From Streptomyces jumonjinensis (lineage in GTDB: Bacteria > Actinomycetota > Actinomycetes > Streptomycetales > Streptomycetaceae), in contig NZ_VCLA01000170.1 in the NCBI RefSeq assembly GCF_009600885.1, positions 955-64,954 of the forward strand: 64,000 nt of DNA, read 5' to 3'. Below the pieces are notes generated by a model. It made no database searches. It had not been told where the DNA came from and was given only the letters and a program-made list of their open reading frames with translations. The position numbers and the translations under genes were made by a program. This document shows, piece after piece, positions 16,570 to 25,632 of this stretch (position 1 is its first letter; every line of letters starts with the position of its first letter).

Positions 16570-18219
16570 ATGCGCATACCCGGGTCGGCGGCGGGCCGCC
16601 GGCATTACGCGGCGGTCCTCGCGGCGGCGGTGATCTGCTCGACGGTCCTCACCGAGCCGAGCCTCGCTCCGGCCGGGGGCGGGCCGTCGCCTCCGGAGTC
16701 CGTGCCCCGGCTGAACTGGAGACCCTGCGTCCCCGGCAGCCCGTTCGACTGCGCGAGCGCGACCGCGCCGCTGGACTACGTCGATCCCGGCCGTCGCACC
16801 ATCGATCTGGCGGTCGTCAGACGGAAGGCGACCGGCCCCGGGCGGCGTGTCGGGACCCTGTTCTTCAACCCCGGCGGCCCCGGCGGCCCGGGAACCGTGC
16901 AGATGCCGCAGTGGTACGAGTTCTTCCCCCGGGAGATACGGGAACGGTTCGACATCGTCAGCTGGGATCCCCGCGGGGTCGGCAACAGCACCCCCGTACG
17001 GTGCTTCGACAGCACCCGGGAAGCCGACGCCTGGGCGGCCCGCAAACCGGCCGGCTTCCCCGCGGGCGCGGAGCAGCGGGCGGCCTGGATCGCCGCGTAC
17101 GCCGAACTGGGCCGGCTCTGCGAGCAGCGCGATCCCGAACTCCTGCGCCATGTGTCGACCGCGGACACCGCGCGCGACCTCGACCGGCTCCGCCAGGCGG
17201 TGGGCGAGCCGCGGCTCAACTATCTCGGGGTCTCCTACGGCTCGTTCCTGGGCGCTTCCTATGCCGCCCTCTTCCCCGGCAGGGTCCGCGCCATGACCCT
17301 CGACGGCGCCATCGACCCGCGGGCCTGGACGGACAACGCCTCGCCCGGCGAACCCCGGCTCCCGATCTTTCTGCGCATGGGCTCGGACCTGGGCGCGGCG
17401 GCGACCCTGGACCGCTTCCTCGCCTTGTGCGGCTCCGCCGCCCCCGCCCGCTGCGCCTTCTCCGCGGGCGACCCGGATGCGACCCGGGCCAAGTTCGACC
17501 GGCTGACGCGGCGGCTGAAGGAGCGTCCGCGGGGCGCGTGGACCTACGGCAGGACCGTCGCCGACGTGGTGAACGGTCTCTATGTGGTCCACCCGGGATG
17601 GACGGACCTCGCCGCCAGGCTCCAGGACCTGTGGCAGGGCCGCGCCCCGAAGCAGCCCGCACCGCCGCCCCCGCCCTTCCCGCTTCCGTATCTGGGCGAT
17701 GAACAGGCGGGCGCCGTGCTCTGCTCCGACAGCCCCAATCCACGGGACCCCGGCGCGTACCACGCACTGGAGGAGGCCGCCGCCGTCCGCGCGGGCGACG
17801 CCGGACGCTTCTGGACCTGGGCCGCGGAGCCGTGCGCCACCTGGCCGGCCAGTGCTGTCGACCCCTACACCGGCCCGTGGAACACCCCCACGGGGGCGAC
17901 CGTCCTGCTGGTCAACCCCGCCTACGACCCCGCCACCCCCTACCCGGGCGCCCAGGCCCTGGCCGGCGAACTGGCCGACGCCCGCCTGCTCACCCTCGAC
18001 GGATACGGTCACACCTCACTGCTCAACCCCAGCCGCTGCGTCGCGGACCACGAGAGCCGCTACTTCATCGACGGCGCCCTCCCACCCCCCGGCGCCGTCT
18101 GCCACCAGGACACGCCGCCCTTCGCCGCCCCCGCCGGCCGTGAACACCCGCCGACCGGTCGCGACAGGGCCCGAACCACCGGCGAACCTCCGACCGGGGA
18201 CACTGGACCCCGAGCCTGA
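16570..18219 (+). CDS. Secreted TAP-family alpha/beta-hydrolase (tripeptidyl aminopeptidase-like)
   Basis: A 549-residue exported S33-type peptidase. A signal sequence covers about residues 1-35 (RRHYAAVLAAAVICSTVL). The oxyanion loop NPGGPGGPG is at 100-108, the nucleophile elbow G-V-S222-Y-G-S at 220-225, and the C-terminal TAP-like lid contains the acid in PAYDPATPYPGA and the catalytic His in GYGHTSLLNPSRC. Streptomyces relatives release tripeptides from extracellular proteins. The C-terminal 50 residues are Pro/Arg-rich and probably disordered. Start by GGAGGGTGGAGC before the ATG. Confidence 0.9.
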   Translation: MRIPGSAAGRRHYAAVLAAAVICSTVLTEPSLAPAGGGPSPPESVPRLNWRPCVPGSPFDCASATAPLDYVDPGRRTIDLAVVRRKATGPGRRVGTLFFNPGGPGGPGTVQMPQWYEFFPREIRERFDIVSWDPRGVGNSTPVRCFDSTREADAWAARKPAGFPAGAEQRAAWIAAYAELGRLCEQRDPELLRHVSTADTARDLDRLRQAVGEPRLNYLGVSYGSFLGASYAALFPGRVRAMTLDGAIDPRAWTDNASPGEPRLPIFLRMGSDLGAAATLDRFLALCGSAAPARCAFSAGDPDATRAKFDRLTRRLKERPRGAWTYGRTVADVVNGLYVVHPGWTDLAARLQDLWQGRAPKQPAPPPPPFPLPYLGDEQAGAVLCSDSPNPRDPGAYHALEEAAAVRAGDAGRFWTWAAEPCATWPASAVDPYTGPWNTPTGATVLLVNPAYDPATPYPGAQALAGELADARLLTLDGYGHTSLLNPSRCVADHESRYFIDGALPPPGAVCHQDTPPFAAPAGREHPPTGRDRARTTGEPPTGDTGPRA

Positions 18220-18313
18220 GCCCGTCCAGGGGCGACTCCGGGCCCTTTGCCCCGGACCTCATGGGCCGCATGGGCCTCATGGGCCGCTCCCCGACGCAGA
18301 GGAGAACCGCCGA

Positions 18314-18670
18314 GTGCTGCACGGCATCCGCACCGTCATGATCTTCGTCGACGACCCCGAAGCCGCCGCCCGCTGGTGGGGCGGCATCTTCGCGGCCGAG
18401 GTCAAACTGGACGTCAACGGCGCCTCCGTCTACGCCTGGCTCGACCTCGGCGGCCTGGAGCTCGGCTTCCACCCCGCTTCCCCCGAGGCCAACCCCCATG
18501 GGGCAAGCACCGTCCCCTACTGGCCGGTCGAAGACCTCGACACCGAACGCGAGCGCCTCCTCACGGCCGGCTGCACCCACCACCGCGGCCCCCTCGACGT
18601 CGAACCCGGCCGCCGCGTCTGCCAACTCGTCGACCCGTTCGGCACCGTCTTCGGCCTCGACGGTCCCTGA
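18314..18670 (+). CDS. VOC (glyoxalase/bleomycin-resistance-fold) family protein
   Basis: A 118-residue single VOC domain: IRTVMIFVDDPEAAARWWG forms the first beta-alpha-beta unit, YAWLDLGGLELGFH the next strands, and VCQLVDPFGTVFGLDGP the typical C-terminal signature. Members bind metals or hydrophobic ligands and include dioxygenases, lyases and drug-binding proteins; nothing specifies the role here. GTG 18314 follows GAGGAGAAC. It is the last apparently intact gene before the degraded stretch. Confidence 0.8.
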   Translation: MLHGIRTVMIFVDDPEAAARWWGGIFAAEVKLDVNGASVYAWLDLGGLELGFHPASPEANPHGASTVPYWPVEDLDTERERLLTAGCTHHRGPLDVEPGRRVCQLVDPFGTVFGLDGP

Positions 18671-18712
18671 CCCACCATGCCCCCGCCAACCAGCCGCCCG
18701 CTCCTGCCGACT

Positions 18713-18850
18713 TCACCGGCTGAGCAGGTCCTGGAGGGCTTCGGCGACCTGATCCGGAGCCTCCTCGGCCATGGAATGGCCGCAGGCGACAGTCCTGTGT
18801 CGCAGATCGGGCACCCAGGCACGCCACCGCTCCTGACGAGAGTCGACGGA
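18713..18850 (-). pseudogene. 3' remnant of an alpha/beta-hydrolase gene
   Basis: Reading the minus strand gives an uninterrupted 45-residue tail with ERWRAWVPDLRHR and CGHSMAEEAPDQVAEALQ followed by DLLSR and a TGA. That pattern (WRAWADD.R...LPCGHF.AEEAP) is the C-terminus of haloacetate-dehalogenase-like hydrolases, including the catalytic His region. Sequence upstream (above 18850) is unrelated and somewhat richer in AT, so the rest of the gene has been lost. Confidence 0.6.
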
Positions 18851-18913
18851 CCATCACATCAAATCAGGGTTCACCGGCTCGTGACCCTGGTCGCTACATG
18901 GGCTTCATGAGCT

Positions 18914-19276
18914 TCATGAAGAGGAGAGGATATTTCGCTTCTCCGTCTCATAAACCTCAAGCGCCTGCCGCTGGTGATCGTAATAGGACTCCCAGAATCC
19001 CGGCTGATTCCATGATTCCGGACGCAAGGCGAATGATCCGGTATCGAACTGGAAGTAACGCCATGCCGATGGCAAGGCGTGGGAGGTCACCGTGAACGCT
19101 CTGCTGTCGAAGAGCGCGGAATCCTCTCCCTCGATGAATTCGACCCGGAATAGTGCGCTCTTTCCGCGGCGAGCAAAAATCTCAAGGATTACATACTCTC
19201 GCCCCTCTTTGAGGGCGTCGATACCCTGCAAGATCTCTGAGTCCGATGTCTGTGGAGGTGTGAAGCGGGCGCGCAT
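18914..19276 (-). CDS. Putative immunity protein for the RHS toxin
   Basis: A 120-residue acidic protein, MRARFTPPQTSDSEILQGID at the start and FDTGSFALRPESWNQPGFW near the end. I recognise no family. It immediately follows the toxin-encoding 3' end of the RHS gene and is coupled to it: the RHS stop TGA lies at 19282-19284. ATG 19276 has AGAAGG eight bases upstream; ATG 19282 and GTG 19285, overlapping the RHS stop, are alternatives. Its GC content is clearly lower than the RHS core and equal to the toxin tip. Position, size and composition make it the cognate immunity gene (inference). Confidence 0.7.
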   Translation of the reverse strand: MRARFTPPQTSDSEILQGIDALKEGREYVILEIFARRGKSALFRVEFIEGEDSALFDSRAFTVTSHALPSAWRYFQFDTGSFALRPESWNQPGFWESYYDHQRQALEVYETEKRNILSSS

Positions 19277-19281
19277 GTGCA

Positions 19282-22200
19282 TCACCTTCTGTTCATGACG
19301 ACCTTGTAGTCATAGTTCAAAACTCTTCCCGTCTCGGGATTGTAATAATAATGCACCTGGAAGTCGCCATAAGGTGACTGGTGCGTCCTCGTGCTGTACT
19401 TGCCCCAATCGCTGATTTGGCTGCCGTCAGAGGTCATGAGATCGCGCACCACTGGGTTGCCGATATCCTCGCCGGCGATCACTCGGCGGGAATCTGTGAT
19501 GGCCTGTGGAGTGAGCCATCCATTCTCGTTGAAGATGGATTCCGCAGATTCTCTGCGTAGTTGATCGGCCAGCTGCTGCCCTTCTGCTGAACCCGGCGTG
19601 AAGTTTTCGTTTGTGTCCTTGCCCTCCTTGCCTGTGTCGTTCAGGCATCGTGGAGCCAGTCCCAGCGGGTCGGTCCATGTGTGGGGATTGTGTACGTAGG
19701 TGTCCGGATTCGGAGCCGGTGCCAGGCCCAGTGGGTCCGGTGTCAGATATCGGGCGGTCTCAGGGTCGTAATGGCGGAAGTAGTTGTAGTGGAGGCCGGT
19801 TTCGGGGTCGTGGTACTGGCCGGGGAAGCGCAAGGGGGTGTAGGCGGTGGCGTCGCGGTTCCAGGCAGTGGCGCCCCAGAGGGTGGTGCGGGTGTGCCAG
19901 GCCAGTTCGCCCGTCTCGTCGATGAGTTCGGTGGGGGTGCCGATGACATCGGTGCTGATGGCGAAGAAGCGTTGATCGATCACCGACTGGGGAGCGTGGG
20001 CGTCGAGGATGCGTTCGGTCTGGGCGAGCGGTCGCAGACCCTGGTGGTCCCAGGTGAGGGCGATGGGGTTCGGCAGCTCCGGCGCGGTGGCGGTCTGTTC
20101 GCAGAGGGTGGCGCCGTCCCAGGTGAAGAGGGTTTCCTCGACGACTGTCGCACCGTCGTCGGAGAGGCGTTGCTTGGCGGTGCGGCGGCCCAGCGGGTCG
20201 TACCGATAGCGCCAGCGGGCGCCGTCGGGGGTGGTGACGGCGGTGAGACGGTCCTCGGCGTCCCATGTGTAGCGCCAGGTGTCGGGTCTGCGGGACAGAC
20301 GGGTCTTCTGGCGCAGGGTGATGCGGCCGGCCCGGTCGTGTTCGTACCGGACGCCGCCGGCCCGGGTGATCTTCGTCCCGGTGTAGGTGCGGGGTCCGGT
20401 GGCTTCCTGGCCGGGGTGGGAGGCGGGCCAGGAGGCGCTGCTCTGGTTGCCGGCCTCGTCGTAGGCGTAGGACTCGGTCCAGCCTTCGGCCGCCACGGTC
20501 GTGACCCGGCCCCCGGCGTCGAGGTCGAAACGGGAACGGCCGCGCAGGGAGTCGTCGACGGCGGTGAGATGGCCGTCGGCGCGGTAGGTGTAGGCGCGGT
20601 GGTTCAGCGTGCGGTCGCCCGTGGTGAGACGCTGGTCGGTGAGTCGGCCCGCTGGGTCCCAGGCCGACGTGATGGTGAGGGTGTCGCCGAAGGCACGTTC
20701 GCGTTCGCGTCCGGACGCGTCGCGGGTGAAGGTGATGCGGCGCTCGCCCGCGGTGAGATGAATGCGCCGTCCGGCGGCGTCGTAGCCGTAGTCGGTGCGC
20801 TGGCCGGTGGGGGTGATGCGGTGGGTGCGGCGGCCGAGAGCGTCGTATCCGTAGGTGGTGACCCGGCCGTCGACCATCTCCGTTTTGAGCAGTCCGCGCC
20901 GGTCGTACTGGTGGATCAGCTCGCTCTCCGGGCCGGCGGCGTGGGTCAGGCGTCCGGCCGGGTCGTAGGCGTAGGTCGTCACCTGCCCCGCCGCGTCCTT
21001 GCGGAGTACCCGGCCGAGGGGGTCGCGCAGGAAGGCGATCTCTGCGCCGAGGGCGTCGGTACGGCTGGTGACCTGTCCGGCTGCGTCGAGGGCGTAGGTG
21101 AGGACGCGTCCGTCGAAGTCGGTCTCCGACGTCAGGCGTCCGGCCTGGTCATAGGCGTAGGACCAGGTGAGGCCCTGGGGGTTGGTGACCTGTGTCAGAC
21201 GGAGCCCGGCGTCGTGGGCGAACTCGTAGCGGACCCCGTCAGGGTTGGTGCGGACGCTCAGGAGATCGAAATGGGTGTAGGCGAAGCGGGTGGTCTGGCC
21301 CAGTGGGTCGGTGTGGCTGGTGCAGTTGCCCTCGCCGTCGTACGTCCAGGACTCGGTCGAGCCATCGGGTCTCGTCCGGAGTGACAGCTCGCCGTCGGCG
21401 CTCCATTCGAGGGCGGTGGTCTGGCCGAGGGCGTCCGTGACACGTACGGCGCGGCCGAAGGCGTCGTAGGTGTGACGGATGGTGCCGCCGAGGGGATCGA
21501 CGACCTCGATGGGCAGCCCCGCCCGGTCGCAGCGGACCGTGGTCACGGCGCCCAGCGGGTCGGTGACCGAGACGAGCCGGCCGCTGTCGTCGTAGACGTA
21601 CGCCGTCCGGTTCCCGGCGTGGTCAGTGGCCGAGGTCCGGTTGCCGCGTTCGTCGTACTCCTGCTGCCAGCGGACGCCGTCCGGGCCGGTGAACTCTGTG
21701 ACCAGCCCGAACTCATCACGCACTCCGCGTGCTTCGCTGCCGTCGGGGCGGGTGACGGCGGTGGGCCGGCCGTTCTCGTCGTAGGTGTAGGCGGTGGTGC
21801 GGCCGAGCGGGTCGGTGCGGGTGAGTTGGTTGCCGCGGGTGTCGTAGGTGTGGCGGGTGGTGTGGCCGAGGGGGTCGGTGGTGGCCAGGACGCGGCAGCC
21901 GTCGCCGATGAGGTGGCGGGTGGTGTGGCCCTCGGCGGTGGTGAGGGTGGTGGTGCGGTGGCCGGTGGCGGGATCGGGGTCGCTGTAGGAGAGGGTGAGC
22001 CGGAAGTGACCGGCCTCGCCGCCTTCGGCGATCACGCGGTGCCGGTCGTCGTAGGCGTAGTCGTAACGGCTGTCATTGGAGTCGATCCAGGCCGTGACCC
22101 GGTGGTGCTCGTCGTACTCGAAGGTGAGAACGGCGCCGGAGGGCTTGGTGACGGTGGTGAGGTCGCCGTCGGTGTAGCCGTACGTCCGTACCGGGTGGAT

Positions 22201-23979
22201 CTCGTCGCCGTCGACCAGACAGAGGCCGGTCAGCCGGCCGTCGGCGGTGGTGAGCGCCAGGTGGTAGCCGGCGGAGTGGACGAGGGCGAGGGGGGTGCCG
22301 TCGTCGGTGCGGTCGATGGTGATGGTGTTCTGGTTGCGGTCGCTGATCTGGACGAGCCAGGCGCGGCCGTCGTCGCCGGGGCCGGTCCCGGGCGGTGCAG
22401 TGAAGTGGCGTATATGTCCGGTTTCGGGGCCGGTGATCGTGTAGTCGCCGTTCGCGTCCCGTGCCAGCCGATCGCGAGCTGTCCCGTTCTCGGGGAGGGT
22501 GGGGACCCCGGGGACGGGGTGGGGGTAGGCGATGAGACGGCCGTCGGCGGTGATGTGGATGACGCCGGCCGCGTCGATCTCCAGGCGTTCGTCGACGGTG
22601 GAGGACCAGGAGGGGCCGAGGAAACGTCCCTGGGTGTAGCCGGATTCGACACGGCGGGTGAAGGCGAGGGGAAGGGTGCCGGGGAGGACGACATCGGTCT
22701 GGGGGAGGAACATCCGGCCGGTCGCGAGGTCGACGGGGTCGGTGCCGGTGGTGGTCTTGTCGTCGTCGGTACGGTTGCTGGTCCCCGGCGGCGCGTCGTC
22801 GACCGCCCGGCGGGCGCCTGCGAGATCGGCGGCCTCCTTCGCGACCCGGGTGACCTTGACACCGGCTCCGGCGCCGCCGGTCGCGGCGGTCAGCAGCAGA
22901 TCGGGGACGAGCCGGCCGAGCCCTTCGGCGGGGTCCTTCATGAACCCGTCGATCATCTGCTTGCCCGCGCCCCAGGGGTCATTGGCGACCATGACCAGCC
23001 CGGCGGCCGTGTTGTTGAGCGCGAGGGCGTACTCGGCGGGGTGGGTGATGTTGTACGGGTCGACGGGGTTCACGCTGCGGACGAAGTTCACCAGCCCGGC
23101 GGTCCCCTTGACGATGCCCGCGCCGGCGTGGGTCTGAAGGATCTCGTACTCGGCCAGGCCGTCCGCCATCTGCGCGGCGTACGACGGCTTGGGAGGCGCC
23201 GCGTCCCGTGCCGCGGCCACCGCGCCGCGGGCGGTCTCGGCGGCGGTGTTCCGCTGCTTCCGGGCCTCGGCGATGAGCTCCTGGGCCTCCTCCATCTGCG
23301 CCTTGCCCGGATCGGTGAACTCACCCGGCCTCGGCGGAAGCGATGAGGGATCCCGCTGGTCGGCGGGCTGGGCGTTATAGCGGTCGGCGGCGCTGTTGTA
23401 GGCGTCGACCTTCGCCTTGTGCGCGTCCAGGGCGTCCTCGGACGCCTTCGTCCCGGCCTTCCACTTGTCGATCGCGGTCTGCGCCTGCCCCTGCGCCCAC
23501 TCCACCGTCCCGGCGAAGGCTTCCAGCGCTCCGGCGGCCTTCCCGAACGCGTCCGCGCCCTTGAACCACTTCGGCGGCTCGATCTTCACCGTCGCCCGGA
23601 AGGCGTCCGCGGCCTGGCCCTTGAGCGCGGAGGAGTCCAGTCCGCCGAGGCCCTTGCCGACGTTGTCGAACGCCTTCTGGAGATCCTTGAGATGGGATGC
23701 GCTGGAGCGGAGCTTCGACGGCGATCCATGGACCAGTTTCGTCTTGTCCTCGCTCTGCCCGAGATCGAGCTCGTCGACCTGGGCGCCCATGCGGTTGGCG
23801 AGGGAGCGGGACTTGTCCCGGACCCAGTCGGAGCCGGACTCCCAGCCGACGTCGTCGAGCCGGTCGGCGGTCCAGTCCCCGGCGTCCTCGACCCGGTCGC
23901 CGACCCACTCGGTCCCCTTCTCGATCGTGTTCTCCACCGAATCCGGCGTGAGATCACTGACGATGTCCCCGATGCCCAC
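19282..23979 (-). CDS. RHS-repeat polymorphic toxin with putative type VII-like N-terminus
   Basis: A 1565-residue modular toxin. Residues 1-290 are largely helical and resemble WXG/LXG-type export modules. DUF6531 follows at about 405-450 (DPVDLATGRMFLPQTDVVLP), then roughly 25 YD/RHS repeats (for example YDERGNRTSATDHAGNRTAY) and the conserved core-associated end RFPGQYHDPETGLHYNYFRH with DPLGLAPR near 1440. The last 121 residues (19282-19647) are the variable toxin tip, containing GNPVVRDLMTSDGSQISDWG and FQVHYYYNPETG; the activity is not recognised. GTG 23979 lies three bases after the upstream gene's stop. The likely immunity gene follows directly. Confidence 0.9.
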   Translation of the reverse strand: MGIGDIVSDLTPDSVENTIEKGTEWVGDRVEDAGDWTADRLDDVGWESGSDWVRDKSRSLANRMGAQVDELDLGQSEDKTKLVHGSPSKLRSSASHLKDLQKAFDNVGKGLGGLDSSALKGQAADAFRATVKIEPPKWFKGADAFGKAAGALEAFAGTVEWAQGQAQTAIDKWKAGTKASEDALDAHKAKVDAYNSAADRYNAQPADQRDPSSLPPRPGEFTDPGKAQMEEAQELIAEARKQRNTAAETARGAVAAARDAAPPKPSYAAQMADGLAEYEILQTHAGAGIVKGTAGLVNFVRSVNPVDPYNITHPAEYALALNNTAAGLVMVANDPWGAGKQMIDGFMKDPAEGLGRLVPDLLLTAATGGAGAGVKVTRVAKEAADLAGARRAVDDAPPGTSNRTDDDKTTTGTDPVDLATGRMFLPQTDVVLPGTLPLAFTRRVESGYTQGRFLGPSWSSTVDERLEIDAAGVIHITADGRLIAYPHPVPGVPTLPENGTARDRLARDANGDYTITGPETGHIRHFTAPPGTGPGDDGRAWLVQISDRNQNTITIDRTDDGTPLALVHSAGYHLALTTADGRLTGLCLVDGDEIHPVRTYGYTDGDLTTVTKPSGAVLTFEYDEHHRVTAWIDSNDSRYDYAYDDRHRVIAEGGEAGHFRLTLSYSDPDPATGHRTTTLTTAEGHTTRHLIGDGCRVLATTDPLGHTTRHTYDTRGNQLTRTDPLGRTTAYTYDENGRPTAVTRPDGSEARGVRDEFGLVTEFTGPDGVRWQQEYDERGNRTSATDHAGNRTAYVYDDSGRLVSVTDPLGAVTTVRCDRAGLPIEVVDPLGGTIRHTYDAFGRAVRVTDALGQTTALEWSADGELSLRTRPDGSTESWTYDGEGNCTSHTDPLGQTTRFAYTHFDLLSVRTNPDGVRYEFAHDAGLRLTQVTNPQGLTWSYAYDQAGRLTSETDFDGRVLTYALDAAGQVTSRTDALGAEIAFLRDPLGRVLRKDAAGQVTTYAYDPAGRLTHAAGPESELIHQYDRRGLLKTEMVDGRVTTYGYDALGRRTHRITPTGQRTDYGYDAAGRRIHLTAGERRITFTRDASGRERERAFGDTLTITSAWDPAGRLTDQRLTTGDRTLNHRAYTYRADGHLTAVDDSLRGRSRFDLDAGGRVTTVAAEGWTESYAYDEAGNQSSASWPASHPGQEATGPRTYTGTKITRAGGVRYEHDRAGRITLRQKTRLSRRPDTWRYTWDAEDRLTAVTTPDGARWRYRYDPLGRRTAKQRLSDDGATVVEETLFTWDGATLCEQTATAPELPNPIALTWDHQGLRPLAQTERILDAHAPQSVIDQRFFAISTDVIGTPTELIDETGELAWHTRTTLWGATAWNRDATAYTPLRFPGQYHDPETGLHYNYFRHYDPETARYLTPDPLGLAPAPNPDTYVHNPHTWTDPLGLAPRCLNDTGKEGKDTNENFTPGSAEGQQLADQLRRESAESIFNENGWLTPQAITDSRRVIAGEDIGNPVVRDLMTSDGSQISDWGKYSTRTHQSPYGDFQVHYYYNPETGRVLNYDYKVVMNRR

Positions 23980-23982
23980 GGC

Positions 23983-24651
23983 TCAGCTCTCCCCGTCGCC
24001 CTGCTCTTGTTGCTGTTGCTGTTGCTGTTGCTGCTGTGCCCGCTCCGCCGGCGACGGCCCGAACGTCTCGTCCACCGCCCGGTCGAACTGCCCCTGATCG
24101 ACCCCGACCAGATCGTTGATCGCGCTCGTACGCCGGCCGCCGATGCCCTCGGTCAGCACCGCCCGACCGGTGTCCTGCCACGTCTGGCCGGCCTCGTCCG
24201 CCGCCCGCTCGAACGACTCCCGGCTGTAGTCCGGGTCCAGATAGTCGGGCCTCAGTACATCGCCCCACTTCTGCCGGGTGATCTCGTCCTCGGAAGCGTG
24301 TGGATTCCCGACGGCCGCGTTCAGCGCGATCTTCATCGTGCCCTCGACGTACCGGTCCTCCTCCCACACCAGCCCGGCCGCCAGCCCCAGCTTCGCCGCG
24401 ATCGTGTTCGCGTCCTGGACCAGGGCGCGTACGCCCCACTCCCAGCGCTCGCAGAAGTCCTCGAACTCCGTCGACAGGCCAGGGTGCCCGGCCTCCATCC
24501 CCGTCATCGACAGCTCCGAGAGCCCCTTGCCCATGAGCGACCCGGTGCCGGTGCCGATCTCTCCCAACTCGGCGATCGCGGCCCGCAGGCCCTGGGTGAT
24601 CCGCTGGACGCTCTCCCTGCCGACGCCGAGATCCTCGGCTCCGCCCCCCAT
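23983..24651 (-). CDS. Helical WXG100-like partner of the RHS toxin, with poly-Gln tail
   Basis: A 222-residue protein. The N-terminal 100 residues are helical with VQRITQGLRAAIAELGEIG and FCERWEWGVRALVQDANTI, resembling the WXG100/ESX-type proteins encoded beside type-VII-exported toxins. The C-terminus has ten consecutive Gln encoded by a CAG/CAA microsatellite at about 24006-24036. Its ATG overlaps the stop of the upstream SseB-like gene (TGATG) and its stop is three bases from the RHS start, so it is in the same operon. A role as export partner or chaperone is inferred. Confidence 0.65.
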   Translation of the reverse strand: MGGGAEDLGVGRESVQRITQGLRAAIAELGEIGTGTGSLMGKGLSELSMTGMEAGHPGLSTEFEDFCERWEWGVRALVQDANTIAAKLGLAAGLVWEEDRYVEGTMKIALNAAVGNPHASEDEITRQKWGDVLRPDYLDPDYSRESFERAADEAGQTWQDTGRAVLTEGIGGRRTSAINDLVGVDQGQFDRAVDETFGPSPAERAQQQQQQQQQQEQGDGES

Positions 24652-25055
24652 CAGCCCCGACCTTCCACGTCCACGTCCACGGCTACCGTGTCCGGCACGA
24701 TGCCCGCCACCGGCGGAAACAGCATCGATCCGGCCCCGTCCGCGACATTGACCGCCACCCCGGCGGGCGCCCCCAACGCCGGAACGACCTCATCCAGCAA
24801 CCGGGCCCCGCGCACCTCGGCGAACTCCCACTCCCGCCCGGACTCCCCCCGGGCCGCCGCGAACCGCGCGAGCGCCTCCTGGTCGGTGAACCCGCAGACC
24901 CACCGCACCCCGCCGAACTCCGCCGTCCACAACCCCCCGCCGTCCAGGGGCACCAGCACCAGAGCCCGCCGCAACTCCCCGACCAACTCCCGAGGATCCC
25001 CCACCCCCGCCCGCCGCTCGGCGATCCGCGCCAGGAGATCCGCCCCCGCAGCCAT
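24651..25055 (-). CDS. SseB-like domain protein in the RHS toxin operon
   Basis: A 134-residue protein with the pattern of the SseB N-terminal domain: LRRALVLVPLDGGGLWTAEF, WVCGFTDQEALARFA and NVADGAGSMLFPP. In actinobacteria this domain often accompanies type VII-related secretion or ESX accessory genes. ATG 25055 is preferred because GAAGGGGGC lies upstream; an upstream in-frame start at 25103 lacks one. The stop overlaps the start of the next gene, giving the order SseB-like, WXG-like, RHS toxin, immunity. Confidence 0.7.
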   Translation of the reverse strand: MAAGADLLARIAERRAGVGDPRELVGELRRALVLVPLDGGGLWTAEFGGVRWVCGFTDQEALARFAAARGESGREWEFAEVRGARLLDEVVPALGAPAGVAVNVADGAGSMLFPPVAGIVPDTVAVDVDVEGRG

Positions 25056-25205
25056 GTCAGCGCCCCCTTCGATGGTCGAGACCCGATAGGCACCGTAGGA
25101 CACCCGCGAGGAGGTCGGCCACCGGATCAGCGGCGGACCAGAGCGGCTCCTCGGCCACCGCTGCCGGGTGAGGCCCGGAAACGCCGGGCAGGGAGTGGTC
25201 GGTGC

Positions 25206-25427
25206 CTACCGCCGGCGTCCGATACCCAATACGACCAGCAGACCTGTCAGCAGTGCGCCGAGCGAGCCCGCCGTACTCCCGCCGTCCTGCTTTCCGAACA
25301 CGACCAGAATCACGTACGCCCCGACGGCGATGGTGATCAGCAGGACGGCTACCCACCAGGGAACGGGCGGGTCTGCGTGGTGCCGCTGTTCCGGTTCGGA
25401 GGAGTCAGAGAGGGGATTCGATGTCAC
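25206..25427 (-). CDS. Small two-helix membrane protein
   Basis: A 73-residue protein: a hydrophilic start, then two hydrophobic stretches, WWVAVLLITIAVGAYVILVVF and LGALLTGLLVVLGIG, ending in RRR. GTG 25427 has GGGAGG about eight bases upstream. No family is recognised. It is 150 bases upstream of the SseB-like gene on the same strand and could belong to that operon or be independent. Confidence 0.55.
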   Translation of the reverse strand: MTSNPLSDSSEPEQRHHADPPVPWWVAVLLITIAVGAYVILVVFGKQDGGSTAGSLGALLTGLLVVLGIGRRR

Positions 25428-25632
25428 CCGAGGAGCCTCCCGTTCAGCCCAGTCGCGCCCGGCGGCGATCGCCTCTGGATAGCGTCCCGGCAGTAGCCCA
25501 AAATGACTAGCCCATAAGGGCTATTGACATTGCATCTTGAACGAGATGCGGGATGGGTGATTTTTGGAGTCTGTACCGAGGCGGCACCCGCGCCGACCCG
25601 CCGGCCGCCGCCGGGCCGAGTACGACACCGAG

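Noticed and set aside
19681..23346. Two long plus-strand open frames opposite the RHS gene
   Set aside because: They mirror the RHS repeats and consist of Gly/Val/Glu-rich shadow sequence without domains.
25500..25632. AT-richer segment considered as the CRISPR leader
   Set aside because: The repeat orientation places the leader on the high-coordinate side; this side is the trailer.
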